Assembly: GCF_007954625.1 (NCBI RefSeq) | Contig: NZ_CP042421.1 | Coordinates: 1-46,945, forward strand | Length of the DNA stretch: 46,945 nucleotides | Direction: 5' to 3' | Source: Leuconostoc lactis | GTDB lineage: Bacteria > Bacillota > Bacilli > Lactobacillales > Lactobacillaceae | In this document: positions 16,452 through 25,343 of the stretch, one piece after another | Layout of the letters: every line of letters begins with the position of its first letter | Numbering within the stretch: the stretch's first letter is position 1 | Notes under the pieces: generated by a model | What the model was told of the DNA's origin: nothing | The model's database searches: none | What the model saw: the letters and a program-made list of their open reading frames with translations, nothing else | Position numbers and translations under genes: made by a program

Positions 16452-18959
16452 ATGATCAAATTACCATCCAACATTGAAGTACGAGGCGCAAAAGTAAATA
16501 ATTTAAAAAACGTTGATATAGATATTCCACTGCATAAATTTGTGGTTATTTCGGGACGTAGCGGATCAGGAAAATCTTCCTTGGCTATGGGTGTCTTATA
16601 TGCAGAAGGTATGCGACGCTATGTTAGCTCACTATCAACATATACGCGAAGACGGTTGGCTCAGGCTAAAAAAACAAATGTTTCAAGTATTAAGAACATT
16701 CCCAGCGCTATTGCGCTAAAACAACGCCCTTCAATCCCAGATGTCCGTTCTACTGTGGGTACGATGACTGAAACATTGAATCTCTTACGTTTAATATTTT
16801 CTAGAATAGGGTCACCCGTGTGTCCAAATGGACACCGTATGGAACCCACAATAGATATTGCAAGAGCTATGGACCTACCTAATGATGGTGTTAGCCATAT
16901 GGGGGAGATTACTTGTCCTACTTGCCATGTCGCATTTAACGCATATTCTGCTGAAGATTTTGCTTTCAATTCATATGGCGCTTGTCCTACATGTAATGGT
17001 TCTGGGACAACCAAAAAGTTAGATATAGAAAAATTAATTTCCAACCCTAAACTAACCATCAGAGAGGGCGCGGTTGAATCATGGAAAGTACCTGGCCGTA
17101 ATTTCATGCCTTATGTTGTTGAACAAGCAGGAATTAACATTGATACCCCTTACGAAAAATTGTCTGATAAAGATAAAGAATTTATCTTAAACGGTCAAGA
17201 GCAAAAATATGAAATAAATATTCCAACCAAATCTGGAAAAGTATTTCATATGGACAATGCAATATATGAAAATGCAAAAAATGCTATTATACGTACATTC
17301 GAAAGTACAGATAATCCCAAAACGTTACAGCGTTTAGAAAAATTCTACAGCACATCAACCTGTTCTACATGTCATGGATCTAGATTTAACCCAGAATTAT
17401 TTACACAAGTATTAGTCGACAAGAATATTGCTGAAGTAAGTGATATGGAGCTAGCACAGCTACTAATATTTATAAAAAAAATTAAGCAATGGCTTCCAAA
17501 GGATGTTTTTACACTTGGAAATAGATTGTTAAATGAATTCAAAGAATTGATTACGCCCTTAATAGACTTAGGACTTGATTATTTAACACTATCCAGACCA
17601 GGAAGTAGCTTATCAACGGGTGAGCTACAACGTATTCAATTGAGCCGCACCTTACGAACTGAAACAACTGGTGTGCTATATGTATTGGATGAACCCTCAA
17701 TCGGTTTACACCCTTCAAACGTTGATGGATTAATAAAAATAATTAGAGGATTAGTTAGACAGGGTAATTCAGTGGTAGTAGTTGATCATGACACTTCAAT
17801 TATTTCTTCTGCTGATTACATCGTGGAAATCGGTCCTGAATCAGGAACCGAAGGTGGCGAAATTGTTGCTCAAGGAACGTTACCAGAAACTATTGAAAAC
17901 AAAAACTCTCTTATCAGACCATTTTTAAATGGCACTGCTCAGATTGTCCAACGACCTATATGGGAAGATAACAAGATTCTATACGACATGGGCTCAATTG
18001 ATATTTCCATTAGCAATTACCACAACATTAAACATGTATCTGCAGGTTTCCCAGTTAATAAATTTACCGTCATCAGTGGTTTTTCAGGAGCAGGTAAATC
18101 AACTTTATTGTTTGATGCATTGATGCCAGCGCTGCAGAATAATACCCCAAATTTTGTCACGAAATTTAATCCCGGAAAAATCAAAAATGCTTTTGCCATT
18201 AGCGCTGCACCAATAGGAAAAAATATTCGCTCAACGGTGGCAACATATACAACTATCCTTGATGACCTGAGAGATATTTTTTCCTCCCTTGCTGAAAGTA
18301 AAAGAAATAAATTAACTAAAAAAAGTTTTTCTTATAATCTACAAGATGGTGCCTGCCCCACATGTAATGGTACGGGAGAAGTAAATTTAGATATTCAATT
18401 TCTGCCCGATATGCAAGAAATTTGTCCCGCCTGTCATGGAGACAGATATAACAAAGATGTTCTGAAAATTAAATGGCAAGGATATAGTATTGCCGATATT
18501 TTGAAATTAAATATTGAAGATTCTCAAAAAATATTTAGTGAGCGTCCCAAAACACTAAGGATTCTCAGGATCTTAGAGGACATTGGATTAGGTTATCTCA
18601 CATTAGGAGAAAGTACTATGGCTCTTTCAGGTGGAGAGTCCCAGAGACTTAGGTTATCAAAGTTTATTAATAAAACACAAAAAAACAGTGTTTTTATTTT
18701 TGATGAACCAACAATAGGGCTGCATCCGTTAGACGTTCAGATACTTATAAAAGTAATACAAAAGTTAATTATGCAAGGCGCAACTGTTATTGCTATTGAG
18801 CATGACTTAGATATGATAAGAAATGCTGATTTTATAATTGATATGGGACCAGGGGGTGGCACTCGAGGTGGTGAAATATTAGCAGAAGGTACTGTTGATG
18901 ATATTATTTCTAATTCGCATAGTGTTACTGGAAAATGGATTAAAAAAAGTATGAAATAA
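16452..18959 (+). CDS. UvrA-like ABC ATPase (UvrA2/DrrC-type paralogue)
   Basis: 835 aa, shorter than canonical UvrA (about 940). Two ABC modules are complete: Walker A GRSGSGKSS near 35 and signature LSTGELQR near 387, then GFSGAGKST near 542 and LSGGESQR near 725. Cys pairs of zinc modules are present (CPTCHVAF with CPTCNGSG, CSTCHGSRF, CPTCNGTGEV with CPACHGDRY). The shortened insert near 120-250 suggests loss of the UvrB-binding part, as in UvrA2 proteins linked to tolerance of DNA-intercalating drugs. Plasmid carriage with its own Lrp-type regulator suggests a resistance role, not housekeeping repair; that is inference. Confidence 0.85.
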   Translation: MIKLPSNIEVRGAKVNNLKNVDIDIPLHKFVVISGRSGSGKSSLAMGVLYAEGMRRYVSSLSTYTRRRLAQAKKTNVSSIKNIPSAIALKQRPSIPDVRSTVGTMTETLNLLRLIFSRIGSPVCPNGHRMEPTIDIARAMDLPNDGVSHMGEITCPTCHVAFNAYSAEDFAFNSYGACPTCNGSGTTKKLDIEKLISNPKLTIREGAVESWKVPGRNFMPYVVEQAGINIDTPYEKLSDKDKEFILNGQEQKYEINIPTKSGKVFHMDNAIYENAKNAIIRTFESTDNPKTLQRLEKFYSTSTCSTCHGSRFNPELFTQVLVDKNIAEVSDMELAQLLIFIKKIKQWLPKDVFTLGNRLLNEFKELITPLIDLGLDYLTLSRPGSSLSTGELQRIQLSRTLRTETTGVLYVLDEPSIGLHPSNVDGLIKIIRGLVRQGNSVVVVDHDTSIISSADYIVEIGPESGTEGGEIVAQGTLPETIENKNSLIRPFLNGTAQIVQRPIWEDNKILYDMGSIDISISNYHNIKHVSAGFPVNKFTVISGFSGAGKSTLLFDALMPALQNNTPNFVTKFNPGKIKNAFAISAAPIGKNIRSTVATYTTILDDLRDIFSSLAESKRNKLTKKSFSYNLQDGACPTCNGTGEVNLDIQFLPDMQEICPACHGDRYNKDVLKIKWQGYSIADILKLNIEDSQKIFSERPKTLRILRILEDIGLGYLTLGESTMALSGGESQRLRLSKFINKTQKNSVFIFDEPTIGLHPLDVQILIKVIQKLIMQGATVIAIEHDLDMIRNADFIIDMGPGGGTRGGEILAEGTVDDIISNSHSVTGKWIKKSMK

Positions 18960-18993
18960 GTAATTATCTTATGTTGATGAGATTGCTAAAAAC

Positions 18994-19045
18994 TAAGAAA
19001 GAAGGTAATATATACCCTAGGGGGTATATATTACCTTCTTTCTTA
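18994..19045 (+). promoter_or_regulatory. 52-bp palindrome containing a CstR/CsoR-type operator
   Basis: Two perfectly complementary 24-base arms are separated by TAGG. The core, TATACCC-N4-GGGTATA, is the form of operator bound by CsoR/CstR repressors, and a CstR-like repressor is encoded at 21083. It lies between the UvrA-like gene and the thioredoxin gene, 36 bases before the latter, so it can also act as a hairpin terminator of the upstream transcript. Confidence 0.75.
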
Positions 19046-19081
19046 ATCATAGAAACCTAGAATATTTGGAGGAAAGCAGAA

Positions 19082-19408
19082 ATGAGTGCAACAATCAAAG
19101 AAATTACTGATAGTACATTTGAAAATGAAACACAAGAAGGGGTTACTTTGACCGATTTTCGTGCTGATTGGTGCCCGCCATGCAAGATGATGGACCCTAT
19201 ACTACAACACTTATCAGAAGAAAATCAATTAGGCGGTAAAATAAAGTTTACCTCAGTAAATATCGATGAAAATAAACAGGTTGCCAGCCAACTAGGCATT
19301 CAAGGTATCCCCACGTTAATTATTAAGAAAAATGGTCAAGTCATTGATAAAATTGTTGGATTTCATCCTAAAGATGAAATCGAAAATACTTTAAAAAAGT
19401 ATATCTAA
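19082..19408 (+). CDS. thioredoxin, first gene of the sulfur-stress operon
   Basis: 108 aa, the normal thioredoxin length, with GGAGGAAA before the ATG. The active site is WCPPC (Cys31 and Cys34, in DFRADWCPPCKMMDP), a variant of WCGPC, and GIPTLII carries the cis-proline. It heads an operon with a CoA-disulfide reductase-rhodanese fusion, a CstR-like repressor and a metallo-beta-lactamase. In that setting it probably reduces persulfides or protein disulfides. A related thioredoxin with WCAPC is encoded at 26141. Confidence 0.88.
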   Translation: MSATIKEITDSTFENETQEGVTLTDFRADWCPPCKMMDPILQHLSEENQLGGKIKFTSVNIDENKQVASQLGIQGIPTLIIKKNGQVIDKIVGFHPKDEIENTLKKYI

Positions 19409-19418
19409 GAGGTATAAC

Positions 19419-21062
19419 ATGAGGATTATTATAGTGGGGGGGGTAGCAGCCGGTATGTCAGCTGCTACTAGACTGCGAAGGCTATCTGAAAAAGATGAAA
19501 TTATAGTCTTCGAAAAAGGCCCTTTCGTTTCTTTTGCAAATTGTGGGTTACCTTACCACATTAGCAAAACGATTAAACATCGCTCCCAATTAATTGTGCA
19601 AACCGCTGATGATTTAAGAAGTAGGTTTAATATAGATGTACGTGTTAACAGTGAAGTGACCCATATTGATAGAGATAATAAGATGATATCTGTCAATCAT
19701 GATGACCAACAAGAGAAGCTATATTATGATAAATTAATATTATCTTTAGGATCTAGTCCTGTAATACCTAAGATTGAGGGGCTTCATACTCAATCAAACA
19801 TTTTTCAATTACGTAATATCCCTGATTTAGATAACATTATGAGCCATTTAGATGAGAGTATTAAAACGGTTGCGGTACTTGGTGCTGGATTTATTGGTAT
19901 AGAAGTTACTGAAAATTTGATTAAGAGAGGTTTTTCAGTCAATCTTATTGAACGTTCTAACCAAATATTGCCAAATCTTGATATTGAGATGGCACAGTCG
20001 ATTACGAATGAGCTCATAAAAAATGACGTTCGTATCAATACGGGAACTACTATAAATAAGGTGAGCAGAGACATTCTTTATTTAGATAATGGTATGTCAA
20101 TACAAGCTGATGCTGTTATTATTGCTGCAGGAATTCGACCAAATTCTGATATAGCCATAGCTGCAGGCCTAAAAGTTGGGCCCAATAAAGGCATTGTTGT
20201 GGATCATGATTTTAAAACAAGTGACTCTAACATTTATGCAATTGGTGACGTTATCAGTGTTATTCATCAAATTACTGAACAGGAAACACTAATTCCATTA
20301 GCGGGACCAGCAAACAGACATGGGCGACAAGTTGCTGATGCTATTCACGGTTTATCTATTAAAAATAAACCTGAGATTGGCACATCAATCGTTAAGGTTT
20401 TTTCTAAATCAGCTGCAAGTACAGGTATTAATGAAAAACAAGCAAAGCAACTTGGTTTAAATTATCATGTGACTCATACTTTTTCTTATCATCACGCAAG
20501 CTATTATCCTGGCGCAACACAAGTTATGATGAAACTTATTTTTACAAATACTGGTGATATTATAGGTGCCCAAGCTGTTGGAAATGAAGGGGTAGATAAG
20601 CGTATTGATCTTCTTGCAACGGCAATCAAATTTAGGCTGAAAGTAGATGATTTACCTGAACTGGAATTAACGTATGCTCCTCCTTTCGGAGCAGCTAAAG
20701 ATCCCGTTCATATTTCCGGTTATGTGGCTGAAAATATTATTAATAGTCGATCTCATAATATTCAATATAATGAATTAGAGAATTACAGGCGTGATGGTTA
20801 CTTATTAATTGATGTACGATCTTCTCAGGAAATTAGAGCTATGGGATTAATTAATGGTTTCATAAATATTCCGTTAGAAAAAATACGAGACCATATTAAT
20901 CAAATACCAAAAGATACTGGTATCATTGTATCGTGTGCTACAGGTCAACGAAGTTATACAGCTGAACGAATATTTATTAATAATGGATTCAGAAATGTCA
21001 AAAATCTTGATGGTGCGTTTTCACTGTATCAGTTGATGTATCCACAAAACATTGTAAAATAA
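19419..21062 (+). CDS. CoA-disulfide reductase fused to rhodanese (CoADR-Rhod)
   Basis: 547 aa. The N-terminus has the FAD dinucleotide-binding motif GGVAAGMSAATRLRR and the single redox Cys42 in FANCGLPYH, as in CoA-disulfide reductase. A second Rossmann motif for NAD(P)H (VAVLGAGFIGIEV) is near residue 150, and a dimerisation domain with AGPANRHGRQVAD and TYAPPFG follows. A C-terminal rhodanese domain (about 455-547) has the active-site loop Cys506 in CATGQRS. Fusions of this kind reduce CoA persulfide or polysulfide with NADH. It is 10 bases after the thioredoxin gene and is the core enzyme of a reactive-sulfur detoxification operon. Confidence 0.9.
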   Translation: MRIIIVGGVAAGMSAATRLRRLSEKDEIIVFEKGPFVSFANCGLPYHISKTIKHRSQLIVQTADDLRSRFNIDVRVNSEVTHIDRDNKMISVNHDDQQEKLYYDKLILSLGSSPVIPKIEGLHTQSNIFQLRNIPDLDNIMSHLDESIKTVAVLGAGFIGIEVTENLIKRGFSVNLIERSNQILPNLDIEMAQSITNELIKNDVRINTGTTINKVSRDILYLDNGMSIQADAVIIAAGIRPNSDIAIAAGLKVGPNKGIVVDHDFKTSDSNIYAIGDVISVIHQITEQETLIPLAGPANRHGRQVADAIHGLSIKNKPEIGTSIVKVFSKSAASTGINEKQAKQLGLNYHVTHTFSYHHASYYPGATQVMMKLIFTNTGDIIGAQAVGNEGVDKRIDLLATAIKFRLKVDDLPELELTYAPPFGAAKDPVHISGYVAENIINSRSHNIQYNELENYRRDGYLLIDVRSSQEIRAMGLINGFINIPLEKIRDHINQIPKDTGIIVSCATGQRSYTAERIFINNGFRNVKNLDGAFSLYQLMYPQNIVK

Positions 21063-21082
21063 TTGACTTATGAGGTTCAGGT

Positions 21083-21340
21083 ATGAATACAATAGCATAT
21101 CAGTATGAAAATATACAAAATAGGTTAAAGAGATCAGCAGGCCAAATAAATGGAATTGTCAATATGATTGATGAAGAGCGTCCTTGTGAAGAGGTCGTCA
21201 TACAGTTATCTGCTGTCAGAGCAAGTCTTGATAAGGCAATAAAGTTAGTTATTGCTGAAAATATTAGAAATTGTTCAGAAGCAGAAACAGGATCTGAGCA
21301 ATATCAAAAGGCACTTGAACTGTTAGTTAGAGTTAAATAG
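21083..21340 (+). CDS. cstR: CstR-like persulfide-sensing repressor (CsoR/FrmR family)
   Basis: 85 aa, the small helical CsoR family (RLKRSAGQINGIVNMID start). Two cysteines are present, Cys35 (ERPCEEVV) and Cys64 (NIRNCSEA), the pair that forms per- or polysulfide links in CstR. At the position of the copper-binding His of CsoR (four residues before the second Cys) there is Asn60, so copper sensing is unlikely and persulfide sensing is favoured. It is the third gene of the operon whose promoter region holds the TATACCC-N4-GGGTATA palindrome, so autoregulation is expected. Confidence 0.85.
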   Translation: MNTIAYQYENIQNRLKRSAGQINGIVNMIDEERPCEEVVIQLSAVRASLDKAIKLVIAENIRNCSEAETGSEQYQKALELLVRVK

Positions 21341-21361
21341 ATAGGAACATTAAAATTTAAT

Positions 21362-22141
21362 ATGAAAATTCAACAAATTAGAAATGCCACCGTAAAAATA
21401 GAGTATAGTGATCAAACCTTCTTAGTGGATCCCATGCTTTCTAAAAAAGAAACACTGGCTCCATTTCCAAGTAAGGATGGAAACACTAATAAAAATCCAC
21501 TTGTAGATTTGACTGAGTCTATATCTTCTATTTTAGAAGGTATTACCGCTGTGATTGTTACCCATAATCACGTAGATCATTGGGATTCAAGAGCAATGGA
21601 GGTGATTAATAAAAACACGCCCATTTTTGTCCAGGATCGTGGTGATCAAATTAGTATTGCAAACTCTGGTTTTAATGACGTACGTATTTTAGGTATTACT
21701 GAAAAATTAGGTGATGTTATTATAAAAAAGATTACAGGTCAGCACTATGAGAATGACGCTGTAAAGCAATTGTTGGATAATTATACCGATACCAGTCATA
21801 CTATGGGATTTTTTCTTGAATCCGTAAACGAAAAATCGATTTTATTTACTGGTGATACAATTTGGTTTGAAGGGTTAAAAAGTAACCTGGAAAAACTAGA
21901 ACCAGGTGTCGTTGTAATGAATTCTGGAGGGAATGGAGTTGAATCTGGGAGATTAATATTAGATGCACAGGATGTTGTTGAAATCCATAAAACTCTTCCT
22001 AAGACACTGCTTATAGCAAGTCATATGGAAGCTGTGAATCATTGGACAACTTCTAAATCAGAATTGCTGTCTGTCGCAAAAGAAAATGATTTTGCTGATA
22101 GTTTAATCATACCGAATGATGGAGAACGTCTTGTACTTTAA
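21362..22141 (+). CDS. metallo-beta-lactamase-fold hydrolase (UlaG-like)
   Basis: 259 aa. The metal motif THNHVDHWD is HxHxDH, and later FTGDTIWFE and SHMEAVNHW supply the remaining ligands of an MBL fold. The overall sequence is closest in style to the UlaG/YtnP-like subgroup and not to the glyoxalase II-like persulfide dioxygenases found in S. aureus cst operons (CstB). It ends the sulfur-stress operon and may hydrolyse or oxidise a low-molecular-weight thiol derivative. The substrate cannot be told from sequence. A strong bidirectional terminator follows. Confidence 0.8.
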   Translation: MKIQQIRNATVKIEYSDQTFLVDPMLSKKETLAPFPSKDGNTNKNPLVDLTESISSILEGITAVIVTHNHVDHWDSRAMEVINKNTPIFVQDRGDQISIANSGFNDVRILGITEKLGDVIIKKITGQHYENDAVKQLLDNYTDTSHTMGFFLESVNEKSILFTGDTIWFEGLKSNLEKLEPGVVVMNSGGNGVESGRLILDAQDVVEIHKTLPKTLLIASHMEAVNHWTTSKSELLSVAKENDFADSLIIPNDGERLVL

Positions 22142-22249
22142 TAATTATCGTTAATAGGCGCAAGGTACTAAATATACTTTGGAGACTAATATAATTTTAG
22201 TAGATTTAACAAGTATTTTTGATAAATCCAAAAATTAATAATGTGATCT

Positions 22250-22296
22250 AAAAAGGTTGTTGTCTAGGCATAATAGTGTAGACAACAACCTTTTTA
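22250..22296. terminator. bidirectional terminator between the sulfur-stress operon and lepA-like gene
   Basis: A 17-bp perfect inverted repeat starting AAAAAGGTTGTTGTCTA, with A-run and T-run on the two sides, separates two convergent genes. Confidence 0.85.
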
Positions 22297-22333
22297 ATAC
22301 AATATGCTCATCAAACCATCAATATATCTGATT

Positions 22334-24130
22334 TTAAAGCTCCTCATCCTCGATTTTAAACATTGTGCTAAAAACTTTCTGAGGTAATTCTATATCATTG
22401 GATGCAGCTTTTCTTTGATTAATATTTTGCCTTCTGAGGAGTTCTTGTTGCTTGGAAATACTATTATTCTTTCCACTAACTGCCGCATTTTTTCTTAATG
22501 GTGGGACATCTACCCTTGCAATAACTTTCCCCTCCATCATTACTTGCACTGGTAGTGGGTATAATCTTTTGGGAATAGTATATTTTAATTGGTGAACTAT
22601 TTTTTGCGCAATGGATTCTGATTCCGATTTGTAAGTGATGGACGTTAATTCGTCTACTCTGACGTAGTTAATATAAATATCAAGTCTAACAACATTCGTA
22701 CGATAGTAACCTATAGATGTTGTTGCTAGAGAAGCGTAACCATGTGAAATTGATTTTAATTTATTGAAAAAGGAATAGATAATCTTAGATAGTGGCACAC
22801 GATAAGATAAGCTAACTAAATCACTATGATTATCAATACCTATAAACTCGCCTCTATTTTCAGAAAGTAATTTCATCACTGCATTAATTGTCTTTTGTGG
22901 TGTAATGATAGTTGCTTTAATGATTATTTCATCTACATGATCAATCATCTCAAAATTTGGAAAAGTAGCCGGATTAACAATTGTAACATTTTCATTATTT
23001 TTAAGATAAACGCGATAGGGTACATTTGGATAGGTTATTAATACATCAATCAAAAATTCTTTTTTTAAACGTTCTTTTATAATTTGTAAATGAAAGATGC
23101 CTAACAATCCTACTCTAAATCCCATACCTAAAGCATTTGAATACTCCTCTTTGATGCTTAATGATGAATCATTAAGTTTAAGTTGTTTTAACGCTTTGGC
23201 TAACAACTTATAGTCTCCCAAAGGATATATTCCAGCAAATACTGTCACTTGACTCATTTTAATAGTGGGTAAAAGTGAGTTAGTTGGTGCGTTGGCATCT
23301 GTTATCGTTTCGCCAACATAAGATGTATCTACATTTTTTATACCTGTAATCAAATATCCCACTTCTCCAGATTTTAACTGTGATTTAGGCATACGTATTG
23401 TCGTGAAAATACCAAGTTCATGGATTTGAAATGTGATATTTTTTGATAAAAACATCAGTTTCTGATTATTTTTTAGAATACCATCGACAATTCGAATATA
23501 TAAAATAACACCTTGGAATGGATCATAATAAGAGTCAAAAACCAAAGCAGATAATTTTTTTTTATCATTTCCTGCTGGAGGCAAAAGATTAAGAACTACT
23601 GTTTCCATAAGTTCATGTATTCCAACACCTGTCTTGGCAGATATTTTTAAAATATCTCTGTTTTGATATTCTGGACATAACGTCTTTATCTCTGTTTCAA
23701 TTTTATGAGTATTTATACCTGCTATATCTACTTTGTTAATCACTGGTAATATTTTTACTCCAAGTTTTTTACCAATTCTTAAATTAGCTAAAGTTTGTGC
23801 TTCAATGCCTTGAGTAGCATCGATTAAGAGAATTGCATTATCGCTAGCTGTGAGACTTTTAGTAACTTCATCTTGAAAATCAACATGCCCAGGTGTATCA
23901 ATTAAATTAATTTCGTATTTTTCATTATTATCTGCAAGATAAGTATTCTGAATGGCTCTTGCTTTTACGGTTACGCCATGATCCCTTTCAACCTGCAAAT
24001 CATCAAGTATTTGATCTTCCATTTCACGGCTAGAAATTGTATTTGTAGCCTCTATAATACGATCAGATAATGTTGATTTACCATGATCTATGTGTGCAAT
24101 GATAGCTAAATTTCTTATATTTTTACTCAT
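22334..24130 (-). CDS. EF4/LepA-like translational GTPase, divergent plasmid paralogue
   Basis: 598 aa, the usual EF4 length. GTPase motifs are complete: G1 AHIDHGKST (12-20), the G2 block HGVTVKARA, G3 DTPGHVDF and G4 NKVD (canonical LepA has NKID). Domains II, III, V and the EF4-specific C-terminal domain follow. The C-terminus is altered: the conserved Gly-Lys-Gly-Asp and Arg-Lys-rich segment of EF4 is replaced by SGKNNSISKQQELLRR. EF4 acts on stalled or mispositioned ribosomes under stress. A second, diverged copy on a plasmid, facing a redox operon, suggests a stress-conditional role or target protection; that is inference. Confidence 0.87.
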   Translation of the reverse strand: MSKNIRNLAIIAHIDHGKSTLSDRIIEATNTISSREMEDQILDDLQVERDHGVTVKARAIQNTYLADNNEKYEINLIDTPGHVDFQDEVTKSLTASDNAILLIDATQGIEAQTLANLRIGKKLGVKILPVINKVDIAGINTHKIETEIKTLCPEYQNRDILKISAKTGVGIHELMETVVLNLLPPAGNDKKKLSALVFDSYYDPFQGVILYIRIVDGILKNNQKLMFLSKNITFQIHELGIFTTIRMPKSQLKSGEVGYLITGIKNVDTSYVGETITDANAPTNSLLPTIKMSQVTVFAGIYPLGDYKLLAKALKQLKLNDSSLSIKEEYSNALGMGFRVGLLGIFHLQIIKERLKKEFLIDVLITYPNVPYRVYLKNNENVTIVNPATFPNFEMIDHVDEIIIKATIITPQKTINAVMKLLSENRGEFIGIDNHSDLVSLSYRVPLSKIIYSFFNKLKSISHGYASLATTSIGYYRTNVVRLDIYINYVRVDELTSITYKSESESIAQKIVHQLKYTIPKRLYPLPVQVMMEGKVIARVDVPPLRKNAAVSGKNNSISKQQELLRRQNINQRKAASNDIELPQKVFSTMFKIEDEEL

Positions 24131-24259
24131 CTGGACTAACTCCTAATATTATTACAATGCCAGAAGTCTATATACCCTGGCCACTATTAAACCACTATTA
24201 GTCCAACTAATAATATTCTGTTCATATTTTATACCTTTCTAGATGTAATATTGAAGTAT

Positions 24260-24598
24260 TTACTTTTCTCCCTCTGTAGCTTTATAGAGTTCACCCCACT
24301 GCCACATTTCATGGATCACTGGTTTTAGTTTCCACCCAATATCAGTTAAAGAATACTCCACTTTTACTGGTACTTCTGCATATATTTTACGCTCAACTAA
24401 TCCACGGATTTCCATAATTTTCAAATGCTGTGACAAAACTTTATTTGAAATACCATCTAATCCTTTTATTAATTCACTAAATCTCCTTGTACCATTCAAC
24501 AATTCACGAATAATCAGTATCTTCCAATGATCTCCAATTAAAAGTGCGGTCGTGGCAACTGGGCAAGGGGGAAGTTCTAGGTATTTTAATTCTGTCAT
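24260..24598 (-). CDS. HxlR-family redox-type regulator
   Basis: 112 aa with the HxlR winged helix: PCPVATTALLIGDHWKILII, then ELLNGTRRFSELIKGLDGIS and VLSQHLKIMEIRGLVERK. A single Cys at position 12 sits just before the first helix, as in HypR/YodB-type sensors of quinones, diamide and aldehydes. AAAGGAAG precedes the ATG. It is divergent from the NAD(P)-binding protein gene at 24726, and a perfect palindrome lies between the two starts, so it very probably controls that gene and itself. Confidence 0.85.
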   Translation of the reverse strand: MTELKYLELPPCPVATTALLIGDHWKILIIRELLNGTRRFSELIKGLDGISNKVLSQHLKIMEIRGLVERKIYAEVPVKVEYSLTDIGWKLKPVIHEMWQWGELYKATEGEK

Positions 24599-24615
24599 AA
24601 TGTGCTTCCTTTCTA

Positions 24616-24635
24616 TAGTTACTGATGAGTAACTA
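24616..24635. promoter_or_regulatory. HxlR operator palindrome
   Basis: TAGTTACT and AGTAACTA form a perfect 8+8 palindrome around GATG, 18 bases before the HxlR start and upstream of the divergent oxidoreductase gene. The TAGTTACTnnnnAGTAACTA form is like that seen upstream of HxlR-controlled genes. Confidence 0.75.
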
Positions 24636-24725
24636 GGTGATTTATCAATATTTTATTTACATGTACAACTTTATATCTTAACATATAATATATAAAGAAT
24701 AAATTAATTCAAAGGAGAATTTATT

Positions 24726-25343
24726 ATGAATATCGGCATTATTGGTGCAACTGGAAAATTAGGAACTTTATTGGTTGAAAAATTAACTCTTAAGGGTGAA
24801 AAACCTACTGCAGTCGTACGAAATAAAGCAAAACTTACAACTAATGTGCCCGTAATTGAAAAGGATATCTTTGATCTAACGTCTGAAGATATTAAAGAAT
24901 TTGACGTACTAGTAAACACTTTTAACGCGCCCCTTGATGATCCAAAACAATTTATTACATCTACTGAACATTTAATTTCAATTTTAAAAGAAACAAAGAC
25001 TCGGTTAGTATTTGCTGGTGGTGCAGGTGTATTATTAGTGGACGAGCATACAATGTTAGTTGATACACCAGAAGTACCTGCTGAATTTAAGCCAATCGCT
25101 GAGGCTGAAGTTACTGCTTTTAAAGCTTTAGCTGAGGTAAAAGATTTTGATTGGACATACATGGCACCTCCTGTAGTTATGGAATTTGACGCACCTCATA
25201 CTGGTAATCACTCGTTTTCTGGCAATAAGTTAGGCGTTAATGCTGAGGGTAAAAGCTTTATCAGCTATTCAGACTATGCAGATGCATTTGTGGAAAAAAT
25301 TTTCAACCCTGAAAACCATACTATTGTTGGTGTATATTCTTAA
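24726..25343 (+). CDS. NAD(P)-binding NmrA/SDR-like oxidoreductase
   Basis: 205 aa. The N-terminus NIGIIGATGKLGTLLVEKL holds GxxGxxG of an atypical short-chain dehydrogenase, and AVVRNK supplies an Arg typical of NADPH preference. FAGGAGVLLVDE and DWTYMAPPVV match the YwnB/YhfK-like NAD(P)H-binding group (PF13460), which often lies next to an HxlR gene and is induced by electrophiles. The length fits the family (about 205-215). AAAGGAGAA precedes the ATG. Confidence 0.85.
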   Translation: MNIGIIGATGKLGTLLVEKLTLKGEKPTAVVRNKAKLTTNVPVIEKDIFDLTSEDIKEFDVLVNTFNAPLDDPKQFITSTEHLISILKETKTRLVFAGGAGVLLVDEHTMLVDTPEVPAEFKPIAEAEVTAFKALAEVKDFDWTYMAPPVVMEFDAPHTGNHSFSGNKLGVNAEGKSFISYSDYADAFVEKIFNPENHTIVGVYS

